Shown here piece by piece: positions 1-7,500 of a DNA stretch of 19,510 bases. Source of the DNA: Desulfobacterales bacterium (GTDB taxonomy: Bacteria; Desulfobacterota; Desulfobacteria; Desulfobacterales; Desulfobacteraceae); the NCBI GenBank assembly GCA_022361315.1, contig JAKSBB010001036.1, positions 1-19,510 of the forward strand, in the 5' to 3' direction. The notes beneath the pieces are model-generated. The model was not told the DNA's origin, did no database searches, and saw only the letters and a program-made list of their open reading frames with translations. The stretch's first letter is position 1. Each line of letters starts with the position of its first letter. The position numbers and the translations under genes are program-made.

Positions 1-423
1 AAGGCCGAGTACAAAAGCCCCGAATTTCCCTTTGAAATTTAACTTGTACAACAGTCCGCCGGATACGGCGCATTTTTCAACACCCAGCATCCCCAATGCC
101 ACCCAAATCAGGATAATACCGACAAAAATCTGCCAGTAACTTCCCACATCCCCCAGCATCCGTCCAAGCAGGGCGCAGATGATACCGATCAAAGCAATGG
201 TGATGAAAAGCCCTGTGGTAAAAAGAACGGAATACATACCGGCCTGTTTCGGCTGCACCATCTTTTCCTGGCCGCCGACATATCCCACGATTAAAGGGAT
301 GGACGCCAGATGGCAGGGACTGAACAGCACACTTATCCCCCCCCATAAAAAGCAGCCTGCCGCTGCAATGGCGACACCGCCGGCCATCCACTGGTTCACC
401 GTTAAGAACAAGGCATCCAACAT
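1..423 (-). CDS. CcdA/DsbD-like cytochrome c biogenesis membrane protein (3' end beyond window)
   Basis: Reading leftwards from the ATG at 423-421, 141 codons stay open to the window edge, so the C-terminus is missing. The product is very hydrophobic. The first membrane segment (about residues 14-35) runs into SPCHLASIP, with Cys37 in the position of the first redox cysteine of the CcdA/DsbD transmembrane family (normally SPCxLPxxP). Further cysteines are at 83 and 118. In this family, paired membrane cysteines carry electrons from cytoplasmic thioredoxin to periplasmic thiol proteins. An AAGGA ribosome site precedes the ATG by about 7 nt. It is the fifth gene of an arsR-permease-thioredoxin operon and lies 38 nt after the secreted thioredoxin gene, which is its natural electron acceptor. 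The family call is secure; the exact role (thiol supply to the metalloid system or cytochrome maturation) is inferred. Confidence 0.85.
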   Translation of the reverse strand, partial: MLDALFLTVNQWMAGGVAIAAAGCFLWGGISVLFSPCHLASIPLIVGYVGGQEKMVQPKQAGMYSVLFTTGLFITIALIGIICALLGRMLGDVGSYWQIFVGIILIWVALGMLGVEKCAVSGGLLYKLNFKGKFGAFVLGL

Positions 424-442
424 GAAATTATCCTTTTATTTC

Positions 443-482
443 TATAGGCGGAGCTGGTCAACTATAAACGGGGCTGGTCAAC
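443..482. repeat. 20-nt tandem duplication across a stop codon
   Basis: Two adjacent 20-nt units (443-462 and 463-482) differ at only three positions (unit positions 5, 6 and 10); both end in GCTGGTCAAC on the plus strand. On the minus strand the right-hand copy encodes the last residues of the thioredoxin (VDQPRL, stop). The left-hand copy lies beyond the stop and still spells VDQLRL-stop in another frame. It therefore looks like a duplicated gene end rather than a regulatory repeat. Confidence 0.8.
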
Positions 483-851
483 ACCCATTTTCGTCATCTG
501 GCTGATAATGGATTTTTCATCCAGAAATCCCTCGTGGCGGTAAACCTCTTCACCTTTTTCATTGAAAAAGATCTGGGTCGGAATGGCCCTGATCTTGAAC
601 CTGGGTGCCTGCTCCCGGTTTTCCCAGACATCGATAAAAACGATGTCTGCCTTTCCTTCATACGCCTTCTCAAGTTTGACCAGGATCGGTGCCATCATCT
701 TGCAGGGGATACATTTTTTTGCCCCAAGGTCGACCATGGTCACCTTACCCGTTTCAGGAATCCGGGAAAAATCCCGGGCATACACTGCCGGCCCGGCCAG
801 ACACACCAGAATTGCTGTCAGGACAATACATTTAGTCAGATGGTTCAACAT
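462..851 (-). CDS. Secreted thioredoxin-fold protein (CIPC)
   Basis: A 129-aa protein with an N-terminal signal-like segment (hydrophobic residues about 8-24, possible cleavage after VYA) followed by a compact thioredoxin domain. The active-site motif is CIPC (Cys47, Cys50) and the cis-proline is in AIPTQ (Pro91), as expected for thioredoxin/TlpA-like oxidoreductases. It should act as a periplasmic thiol-disulfide carrier, plausibly reduced by the CcdA-like protein encoded 38 nt downstream. Two ATGs lie six bases apart. The upstream one (857) touches the GAGG ribosome site, while the one at 851 is spaced 7 nt from it, so 851 was chosen; starting at 857 would add two residues. Upstream, 28 nt away, is the second, smaller thiol protein of the same operon. 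Confidence 0.85.
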   Translation of the reverse strand: MLNHLTKCIVLTAILVCLAGPAVYARDFSRIPETGKVTMVDLGAKKCIPCKMMAPILVKLEKAYEGKADIVFIDVWENREQAPRFKIRAIPTQIFFNEKGEEVYRHEGFLDEKSIISQMTKMGVDQPRL

Positions 852-879
852 CAGCATTCCTCGTTCAAAAATGATCCGC

Positions 880-1113
880 TTATTTTTCCAGCCAGGACAG
901 AATATCTGCTTTCTTAGGTACTTTCCCGGAACACTTCACTTCTCCGTCAACAATCACCGATGGGGTACCGAAAACACCGTATGAGGCGATCTGCATCATA
1001 TCACTTACCTTTTCCACGCTGGCATCCACCCCTGTTTCCTTGACGGCTTCCTTCACCAGTTTTTCAGTTTTTGAGCATTTGGCGCATCCCGGTCCCAATA
1101 CTTTGATTTCCAT
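880..1113 (-). CDS. Small thioredoxin-like redox-active disulfide protein (MTH895/TM0996 type)
   Basis: A 77-aa cytosolic protein beginning MEIKVLGPGCAKC. The CAKC pair (Cys10, Cys13) sits right after the first strand, a TPS cis-proline motif is at about 50-52, and the whole length is one glutaredoxin-like fold. This matches the family called 'redox-active disulfide protein 2' (Thioredoxin_3), which often accompanies DUF318/ArsP permeases and ArsR regulators. An extra cysteine (Cys61, VKCSGKVP) may allow a third thiol contact. AAGGAG lies 8 nt before the ATG. The expected role is passing electrons, or a thiol-bound metalloid, to a partner such as the adjacent permease. That partner assignment is inferred from gene order; the family is clear. 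Confidence 0.88.
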   Translation of the reverse strand: MEIKVLGPGCAKCSKTEKLVKEAVKETGVDASVEKVSDMMQIASYGVFGTPSVIVDGEVKCSGKVPKKADILSWLEK

Positions 1114-1144
1114 TTGTGACTCCTTGTTTTGTTATGGTTCAGCT

Positions 1145-1169
1145 GCCAGGCCACAATCCGTGACCCGGC
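1145..1169 (-). promoter_or_regulatory. Intercistronic stem-loop in the permease operon
   Basis: On the minus-strand RNA, GCCGGGUCAC pairs with GUGGCCUGGC through all ten positions (eight Watson-Crick, two G-U) around a five-base GGAUU loop. It lies in the 95-nt gap between the permease and the small thiol gene. No U-tract follows it on that strand, so it is not a standard terminator. A processing or mRNA-stability element, or a partial attenuator, is more likely. On the plus strand the same site is followed by TTTTTG, but two A-C mismatches break the stem. Confidence 0.5.
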
Positions 1170-1208
1170 TTTTTGTTTTACGATTTAGCGTAAATAAAAT
1201 ATCTGTGA

Positions 1209-2276
1209 TTAAAGAATCATGTTAAACAGATACCCGACAAAAAGGATACCGCAGGCCACAACCCCGACAAACACAGCGATCAGACGGGGTTTAAGTACTT
1301 TTCGCAGGATAACCATTTCCGGCAAAGACAGTGCAATGACACTCATCATAAAGGCGAGGACAGAGCCAAGTGCGGCCCCTTTTCCCAAAAGGGCTTCAAC
1401 AACAGGAATGACCCCTGCGGCATTGGAGTACATGGGCACACCGATGAGTACAGAGACAGGGACGGACCACCAGGATCCCTTGCCCATGATGGAGGCCATG
1501 ACCCCTTCAGGAACAAAACCGTGAATACCAGCACCGACGGCAATACCCAGGATGACATATATCCAGACCCGGCCGATGATCTCTTTTACGGCATCCCAGC
1601 CATATACAATCCTGTCATTCCAGGTCAGTTTTTCTTCTTCCATCTCAACATCAACCATATTGGCCTGGGTCACCCAGTCCTCAATATGATTTTCAAGCTT
1701 CAGCCGGCCGATCACCCAACCGGCGGATATCGCAATAAAAAGGCCGGTTCCCATATAAATAGCGGCAACTTTCCAGCCCAGCAGCCCATATAAAAGCCCT
1801 ACGGCAATCTCGTTGACCATGGGAGCGGCAATAAGAAAGGAAAATGTCACCCCCAGGGGAACCCCTGCGGTTACAAACCCGATAAATAAGGGGACAGCGG
1901 AGCAGGAGCAAAACGGTGTCACAATGCCGAGAAGCGCTGCCAGGACATTGCCTGCAAATTCGCTTTTACCGGACAGGAGTGCACGGGTTTTTTCAGGGGT
2001 AAAAAAGCTCCTGATGATGCCCACGCCAAAGACAACCAGGAAAAGCAGCATCATTACCTTAGGGGTGTCATAAAGGAAAAACTCTATGGAATGCCCCAGA
2101 TGGGATCCCTTCTGGATTGACAGCAGATTATAGGTCAGCCATTGGGATAACCCGGCCAGTTGCCTGTAGATCATCCACCACAGCACAACACCTGCTAACC
2201 CAATGAAAAGATACAATATAAGTCCTGAATTTGCATTTTTTTTCATTGCCCCTGCCTGGGGTGTATCTGTACTCAT
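1209..2276 (-). CDS. ArsP/DUF318-family permease (putative metalloid or organoarsenical efflux)
   Basis: A 355-aa membrane protein with about eight to ten hydrophobic segments, matching the permease family PF03773. The signature TPFCSCSAVPLF places Cys123 and Cys125 at a membrane segment, followed by a conserved AAPMVNE region; a second half repeats a similar helix pattern (VPMYSNAAGVIPV). Characterised ArsP members export trivalent organoarsenicals through conserved cysteines. A related branch (SO_0444) has been linked to other metals, so the substrate is open. A charged cytoplasmic loop lies at about 205-225. The ATG at 2276 has an AGAGG ribosome site 5 nt away; an internal Met11 is possible but has no better site. 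It follows arsR by 56 nt and precedes three thiol-redox genes, suggesting transport that depends on reduced thiols. Confidence 0.85.
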   Translation of the reverse strand: MSTDTPQAGAMKKNANSGLILYLFIGLAGVVLWWMIYRQLAGLSQWLTYNLLSIQKGSHLGHSIEFFLYDTPKVMMLLFLVVFGVGIIRSFFTPEKTRALLSGKSEFAGNVLAALLGIVTPFCSCSAVPLFIGFVTAGVPLGVTFSFLIAAPMVNEIAVGLLYGLLGWKVAAIYMGTGLFIAISAGWVIGRLKLENHIEDWVTQANMVDVEMEEEKLTWNDRIVYGWDAVKEIIGRVWIYVILGIAVGAGIHGFVPEGVMASIMGKGSWWSVPVSVLIGVPMYSNAAGVIPVVEALLGKGAALGSVLAFMMSVIALSLPEMVILRKVLKPRLIAVFVGVVACGILFVGYLFNMIL

Positions 2277-2332
2277 CTCAACCTCTTTTTATATATGGTC
2301 ATTTATCGATATTATGGTGCAAAATTTTTTAT

Positions 2333-2680
2333 CTATTCATTTCCCACAATGTCATTACGGTCAATACCCGGTAAAATCTCATTCAACGCCTGAATTTCAG
2401 GTTCATTGTCCAGCCAATGCTTGAGGTTGCCGATCATATTTGCGGCAAAGGGAGAGTCGCTGCCATCGGCCAGAGAATAATTGACCCACAATCCATCCTT
2501 AAAACTTCTTACCAGGCCGGCATCTTCAAGGAGTTTCAAATGTTTGCTGGTTGTGGATTGGGCAATCCCAAGGGCTTCTTTGATTTCACAAACGCAAAGG
2601 GGCCGGTTCTGCAGCATTTTTATCATTTTAACCCGGTTGGGATCGGACAATGCTTTCATCACTTTTATAAAGGTTTTCAT
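2333..2680 (-). CDS. arsR: ArsR/SmtB-family metalloregulator
   Basis: A 115-aa winged-helix repressor. ALSDPNRVKMIKML is the N-terminal helix signature, PLCVCEIKEALG carries Cys29 and Cys31 in the alpha-3 metal-site position (compare ELCVCDL of classical ArsR), and IAQSTTSKHLKLLEDAGLV is the recognition helix. Such proteins release DNA on binding arsenite or antimonite through the CxC plus a further cysteine. The third E. coli-type cysteine is not obvious here, so specificity may differ. It is the first gene of the permease/thiol operon and is expected to repress it through the inverted repeat at 2793-2824. The GGAGGGG ribosome site is about 13 nt from this ATG, which is long; an ATT codon two codons upstream would be better spaced but is a rare start. 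Confidence 0.9.
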   Translation of the reverse strand: MKTFIKVMKALSDPNRVKMIKMLQNRPLCVCEIKEALGIAQSTTSKHLKLLEDAGLVRSFKDGLWVNYSLADGSDSPFAANMIGNLKHWLDNEPEIQALNEILPGIDRNDIVGNE

Positions 2681-2792
2681 GATAATTAGGTTTCCCCTCC
2701 TTAGTGTCCACCCAATTGGGCAGTGGCTTCTCTGATAGAATCCTAAAGCTTTGACTTTGACGGTACAGATCCCGCCGCCAATGTCAGACCAA
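2681..2792 (-). other. Untranslated leader of the arsR operon
   Basis: From the predicted start point near 2799 to the arsR ATG the transcript has an untranslated leader of about 115 nt. It contains the perfect 10-bp palindrome CCCAATTGGG (2711-2720), flanked by CCAC and GTGG, so a small hairpin could form just upstream of the GGAGGGG ribosome site. No open frame or known riboswitch was recognised. Confidence 0.4.
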
Positions 2793-2824
2793 ATCGTTGA
2801 ATCGGAATATATAGATTCAACAAT
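2793..2824. promoter_or_regulatory. Probable ArsR operator (inverted repeat)
   Basis: ATCGTTGAATC (2793-2803) and GATTCAACAAT (2814-2824) form an inverted repeat matching at 10 of 11 positions, separated by ten AT-rich bases. It overlaps the -10 element of the promoter reading towards arsR, which is where a repressor would act. The link to ArsR is inferred from position and symmetry; imperfect AT-rich dyads are usual for this family. Confidence 0.65.
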
Positions 2825-2834
2825 CCGTTGTCAA
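2806..2834 (-). promoter_or_regulatory. Sigma70-type promoter of the arsR operon
   Basis: On the minus strand TTGACA (2834-2829) is a perfect -35 box and TATATT (2811-2806) a near-consensus -10 box, with an ideal 17-nt spacer. The start point should lie near 2799, inside the left arm of the operator. This is the best promoter match in the window. Confidence 0.75.
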
Positions 2835-2888
2835 GGGCTATAGAGGATCAGCAATAGCGATGAGATTTAAAGATTAGACCGGGACGAA

Positions 2889-3806
2889 TCACAAGTTATC
2901 TACGGATTGTCTTTTCTTAGAGGAAAAGACAGGCCATGCTTCGGCAAAAATCATTCCGATTACAATGAAGCCCCCGCCGATCCATCCGGTGGCTGTTAAC
3001 CGATCGCCTGCCAGCCAAATGGAGAAGATCGCAGCGAATAATGGTTCAAGTGTATAAATAAGTGCGGCTCGCGTTGGGGTTGTCCGGTTCTGGAAGGTTG
3101 TCATTGCCCAGAACGCATAAACTGTGGCGAACAATGAGGTGATAATGAACGCGTTCACCAGCGACATCGTCCATACCTGCGGCCAGGAGATCGGTTCAAA
3201 AATGAGACTGCCAATCAGGTAGATAGATGCGGCGGTGGTAATTTGAACAAAGGTAAGCGCTCTGCCGTCATAGCCTTTGGTAAGCCCATCAAGTCCAAGG
3301 ATATGCAATGCGATAAAAATGGAACAGACAACCACCAGAAAATCACCGAAATTAATCGTCCACGGGGTATGCCAGGTCAAAAGAAATAATCCCAGAAGGG
3401 CCAGTCCAGCACCGATCTTAGATCCAAAGGCAGCTCGTTTTTTTAATAATGGTCCCGCAAGCAAAGGTACCCAAATCACTCCCAGCCCGGTCAAAAAACC
3501 AGCATTGGCGGCGGATGTACGCTCTAAACCAAAGGTTTGAAAAATATAGGAAAAGGCCAGTAGTGTGCCAAGAATTATTCCAACGCACCAGCCCCGAGAA
3601 TCAAGGGTGGCAAACCCTTTCTTTCCGGCCAAGCCCGCCAGCATGACTGCAGCGATGGCGAATCGAATCCATAGAAATGCCAACACCGGTATTTCGGAAA
3701 TAGCGTCTTTAACAATGGGAAATGTTGCTCCCCAGAATACCGTCACCGATATCAGAATCAATTCGGCATGGATTTGCCTCTTATCAGTTTTATGGGCCTT
3801 TATCAT
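2889..3806 (-). CDS. EamA/DMT-family transporter (probable metabolite or amino-acid exporter)
   Basis: A 305-aa inner-membrane protein with about ten hydrophobic helices in two EamA repeats (roughly residues 14-150 and 160-295). The N-terminal FWGATFPIVK and WIRFAIA motifs and the C-terminal IYTLEPLFAAIFS motif (about 250-262) are characteristic of the drug/metabolite transporter superfamily. Substrates of such proteins are usually amino acids or related metabolites and cannot be told from sequence. It starts 18 nt after the stop of an Lrp-type regulator and is probably cotranscribed with it, a common arrangement for amino-acid exporters controlled by their substrate. The ribosome site is weak (AGAG about 13 nt from the ATG), which may mean translational coupling. 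No convincing terminator follows before the arsR promoter. Confidence 0.88.
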   Translation of the reverse strand: MIKAHKTDKRQIHAELILISVTVFWGATFPIVKDAISEIPVLAFLWIRFAIAAVMLAGLAGKKGFATLDSRGWCVGIILGTLLAFSYIFQTFGLERTSAANAGFLTGLGVIWVPLLAGPLLKKRAAFGSKIGAGLALLGLFLLTWHTPWTINFGDFLVVVCSIFIALHILGLDGLTKGYDGRALTFVQITTAASIYLIGSLIFEPISWPQVWTMSLVNAFIITSLFATVYAFWAMTTFQNRTTPTRAALIYTLEPLFAAIFSIWLAGDRLTATGWIGGGFIVIGMIFAEAWPVFSSKKRQSVDNL

Positions 3807-3824
3807 AATGAATTCGTCTCTACC

Positions 3825-4304
3825 CTAACGGTTAGAATCAACAGGGGCATTCAAACCAGTTTCTTTTACAGTGACCATATTGATGGAGCTGACGGTTCTT
3901 GAGACACTTGAAATCCCCCGTATCTGTGCCAGCAAATCCCTTAAGGATTCAAGAGTGTCAGTGCGTATTTTAAGCAGGTAGCTGTCTTCTCCATCAACAT
4001 CATGGCATTCTATGATCTGATCCGTTTTCATTACGAATTCTTCGAAATCATCCTGCTCATCAGACGCCGTCCCCGCATATGTCCCGACCCTGACAAAGGC
4101 AAGCAGACCTTGACCGACCTTGTCAGGGTTAAGATGAACCGAATATCCTTTAATGATACCTTCACGTTCCATTTTTTGTATCCGGGAATACACTGAAGGT
4201 CCTGTTAAGCCGACTTTTTTACCGATTGCGGCATGTGAAGCGCGTCCGTCTTTTTGCAATTCCGTTAGAATTTGCCAATCCGTATTATCCAACAATTCAT
4301 TCAT
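3825..4304 (-). CDS. Lrp/AsnC-family transcriptional regulator
   Basis: A 159-aa protein, the usual size for this family. Residues 4-60 form the N-terminal helix-turn-helix (LDNTDWQILTELQKDGR, then VGLTGPSVYSRIQKMEREGII). Residues about 66-145 form the RAM effector-binding domain, with a recognisable ECHDVDGEDSYLLKI segment (99-113) where ligand and oligomer contacts lie. It probably senses an amino acid and controls the downstream exporter gene and itself. A GGGG ribosome site lies about 9 nt before the ATG. Upstream lies a divergent intergenic region shared with the cyclase gene. The effector cannot be named from sequence. Confidence 0.92.
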   Translation of the reverse strand: MNELLDNTDWQILTELQKDGRASHAAIGKKVGLTGPSVYSRIQKMEREGIIKGYSVHLNPDKVGQGLLAFVRVGTYAGTASDEQDDFEEFVMKTDQIIECHDVDGEDSYLLKIRTDTLESLRDLLAQIRGISSVSRTVSSINMVTVKETGLNAPVDSNR

Positions 4305-4596
4305 TTAAATATCCCCACTTTCACTAACGCTTCATTTGAACTATCAAAAATTCACAAACAAAACAATAACAAAACACCTTTTTATCAAACCAAACTGGAT
4401 TCAAGAGGAAGAGGGGTATCATTCGCACAGTATATCGGTATGGGGACCTATTTATCATGAGACCTGAGAATAAAAGACAGTGAGCCATATTCAAATTGCG
4501 GCAGGTTTGTCAGGCCGGCCGGAAATTAATTACCTTGACCGAAATTGGTCTCCCCTGATACAAAACGAATATGTCGCATCAGGGGAGAAGTTATAT
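4305..4596. other. Divergent intergenic region between the Lrp-type gene and the cyclase gene
   Basis: About 290 bases without a convincing gene. The left part (4330-4395) is strongly A-rich on the plus strand and should hold the leftward promoter for the Lrp-type gene, although no clear -35/-10 pair stood out. The right part contains a candidate plus-strand promoter at 4535-4564. The stretch 4480-4596 is open in the frame of the next gene from a GTG at 4480, but that GTG has no good ribosome site and an in-frame TAA sits just upstream (4471). I treat it as leader. Confidence 0.5.
4535..4564 (+). promoter_or_regulatory. Candidate promoter for the cyclase gene
   Basis: TTGACC (4535-4540), an 18-nt spacer and TACAAA (4559-4564) form a moderate sigma70-like match. 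Transcription would start near 4571, about 26 nt before the preferred TTG start. It would exclude the alternative GTG start at 4480. Confidence 0.35.
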
Positions 4597-7500
4597 TTGA
4601 AATATTGGAAGTTTTTGATATTTTACCGGCCGGACAACACCGCCCTGCCCCCTGTAACCACCTTTCTCTTATACATATTTCTTTTATTCAGCCCTTTGCT
4701 TATGCCCTCGCCCTCACCGGCGATAGTAACCTTGCAGAAGGGGGAACCACCACCACAGATAGCGCTAACTGAACAAGAGATCCGCTGGATCAGCAATCAT
4801 TCAAAAATCAGGGTGGCCAACGAAATGGACTGGCCACCGCTGGATTTTGTCGAAACGGGAGAACCCATCGGATATTCTATTGATTTAATTCGCCTTTTGG
4901 CGGGCAAGCTTGGTCTTGCACTGGAATTTGTCAACGGGGTTTCCTGGTCGGAACTATTGGAAAAAGGAAAACGGCGGGAAATTGACCTCTTTCCCGTGAT
5001 CGTCAATATTTCAGAACGGCGAAATTTTTTGAATTTCACCCGTCCTTATCTGTCCATTGCCGAAGGATTATATGTCTCCGAAACGTTGAAGGATAAAACA
5101 TCGTTCTCCCAGATGAGCGGTTTCACCATTGCGATGGTGAAAGACCATGCGTTTGAGGCAGAACTAAGAAAACGATATCCTGAGATAATCATCATGGAAT
5201 TGTCGTCTCTTTTAGAAGGACTGAAAAGCGTTGCCAATGGAACTGCCGATGGTGTTGTGGCCACCAAGGCGGTGGCCGACTATTTAATCACCGCCCATGG
5301 TATTGTGGGTCTCCACTACCACTCCAACGCGGGCAGAGCATTGCAGGACACAGAACAGGAGTTATCCATCGGTACCAGGAATGATATGCCTGTATTGAAC
5401 GGCCTGATGCAAAAAGCCCTTGATGCCCTGACATTGGAAGAACGACAACACTTGCATGAGAAATGGTTTTCCCATCAGCACCCCTCATCCATCGGCCTGA
5501 CCAGGGAAGAACTGCGTTGGCTGGCAGAACACCCTATCATCCGGATCAGCAATGAAATGGACTGGGCGCCGTTTGATTTCATGCAGGATGGCCGGCCGGC
5601 AGGATATGCCATGGATATGATGGATCATATCGCCGATATGCTGGGCGTTCATTTCGAATATGTGAATGGGCTGGAATGGCCCCAATTGCTGGAACGGTTC
5701 CGCAACCCGGAACAAGAAGACGGCATTGATGTGATGAGTGCCATTTACAAAACTGACAAACGAAACGCCTACGCTTTATTCACAAAATCCTATTATAAAA
5801 ATCCACCGGTCATTATTACCCGGAAGGATGAAAATGACATCAATTCTCTAAACGACCTTGCGGGACGCCGGGTGGCACTACCAAAAGACTACGCTATTTC
5901 CGAGATCTTACCAAAAGAAGTCCCCACGGTACTGATCCTAAGCGAAATCGACGGCAAGGCGGTCAGAAACCCTCTTGAAGCTCTAAAGGCTGTCGTAAAC
6001 GGAAAGGCAGATGCCGTGGTGGAAAGCTCGGCTTTGCTGGCCTATCATATCGAAACCAATGCATTGCCCGATTTGAAAATTGCCGCGTATCCGTGGTTTC
6101 ACCATCATGACATCCGGGATATGGACCTGTATGCGGCTGTGCGCAAAGACTGGCCCCTCTTCCACAGTATTCTGGGCAAGGCAATGAAGCACATCAGGCC
6201 GGAAATTCGCCAGACGTGGGTAAAACGATGGATTCACTCATCACAATTGGAAACTGCCCCCATCATCGCTTTAACCAAAGCCGAAAAGGCTTGGCTGTCA
6301 GAAAAAGAACAGATCATCTACTGTGTAGATCCCAATTGGATGCCCTATGAGCATATTAATGAGAAAGGCGAATACGAAGGCATGGTAGCAGACTATGTGG
6401 CATTAGCCAGCGAACGCACAGGTTTGCCGTTTCGGCTTTATCAAACCGGTTCATGGTCCCAGACCATTGATGAGATGAGGCGTGGTGCTTGCGATATCAT
6501 CGCAGCAGCCACCCCGACAGCGTCACGGCGTAAGTGGCTGGATTTCACCCGGCCGCATTTGGAATCCGCTCTGGTTATTGCACTGCGCTCTGAAGAACTC
6601 TTTATTGAAAATATTGCCGCAATTCAGAACAAAACGATTGGGGTCGTAAAAGGGTATGCCCACTTTGATCTCATCCGCGAACAATATCCGAATTTGGAGA
6701 TTCAGGAAGTAACCGATGTCGTGGATGGCTTAAGACGTGTTGCAGAAGGAGAATTATTCGGCTTTGTCGATACTGTGGCCAGTATCGTTCATACAATTCG
6801 CCGGGAAGGTCTGCTGGATTTGAAAATCGGCGGACGGTTTGACATCTCTCTAAAGCTGGCCTTTGCCATGCGTAAAGGAGAAGACCCTGAACTGCTGTCT
6901 GTTTTAGATAAAGTGGCTGCATCTTTTTCCGAACCGGAAAAGCAGGAGATATCCAGTAAGTGGTTCTCCGTTAAATTTGAACGGGGAATTGATTATACCC
7001 TGATTTGGCAGATCGTTGCAGGGGGGCTCATTGTCATTGCCTTTTTTGTTTTCTGGAACCGGAAACTGTCTGCCGAAAAAGCAAAGACACAAAAAGCCTA
7101 CGAAGACTTAAGTGTGATGCGGGATCAACTTGAGGAAAAAAATATTGCGCTTGAAGAGTTATCCGTAACAGATAAGCTGACGGGGATTTATAACCGGATG
7201 AAACTGGATTCGGCCGTCACAGAAGAGATCGGCCGTTATGAAAGATATAAACATCCTTTTGGGATTATCCTTTTAGACATTGACCATTTTAAATCGGTTA
7301 ATGATACGTATGGTCACCAGGTGGGCGATAAAGTCCTACAAGAAATTGCCCGCCTCTTGACCACCTATACCCGTAAATCTGATCTGGTGGGCAGGTGGGG
7401 AGGTGAGGAGTTCTTAATCATCTGCCCTGAAATAGATAATGAAAAACTGACTTCATTATCAGAAAAACTGAGAAGGATTATAGCGACCCATTCATTTCCG

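Noticed and set aside
77..391. 104-aa minus-strand open frame inside the CcdA-like gene
   Set aside because: Wrong frame; the true frame is the hydrophobic one that carries SPCHLASIP and runs off the edge.
562..984. 140-aa plus-strand open frame over the two thioredoxin genes
   Set aside because: Antisense to two genes with clear CxxC motifs; its composition is that of a shadow frame.
1145..1175. Plus-strand intrinsic terminator (stem followed by TTTTTG)
   Set aside because: The stem has two A-C mismatches on that strand and no plus-strand gene ends there; the stem is intact only in the minus-strand RNA.
4305..4479. Lrp operator or CRISPR-like repeats in the A-rich divergent region
   Set aside because: Only simple AAAC/AACA low-complexity sequence and imperfect short dyads; no regular spacing and no convincing symmetric site.
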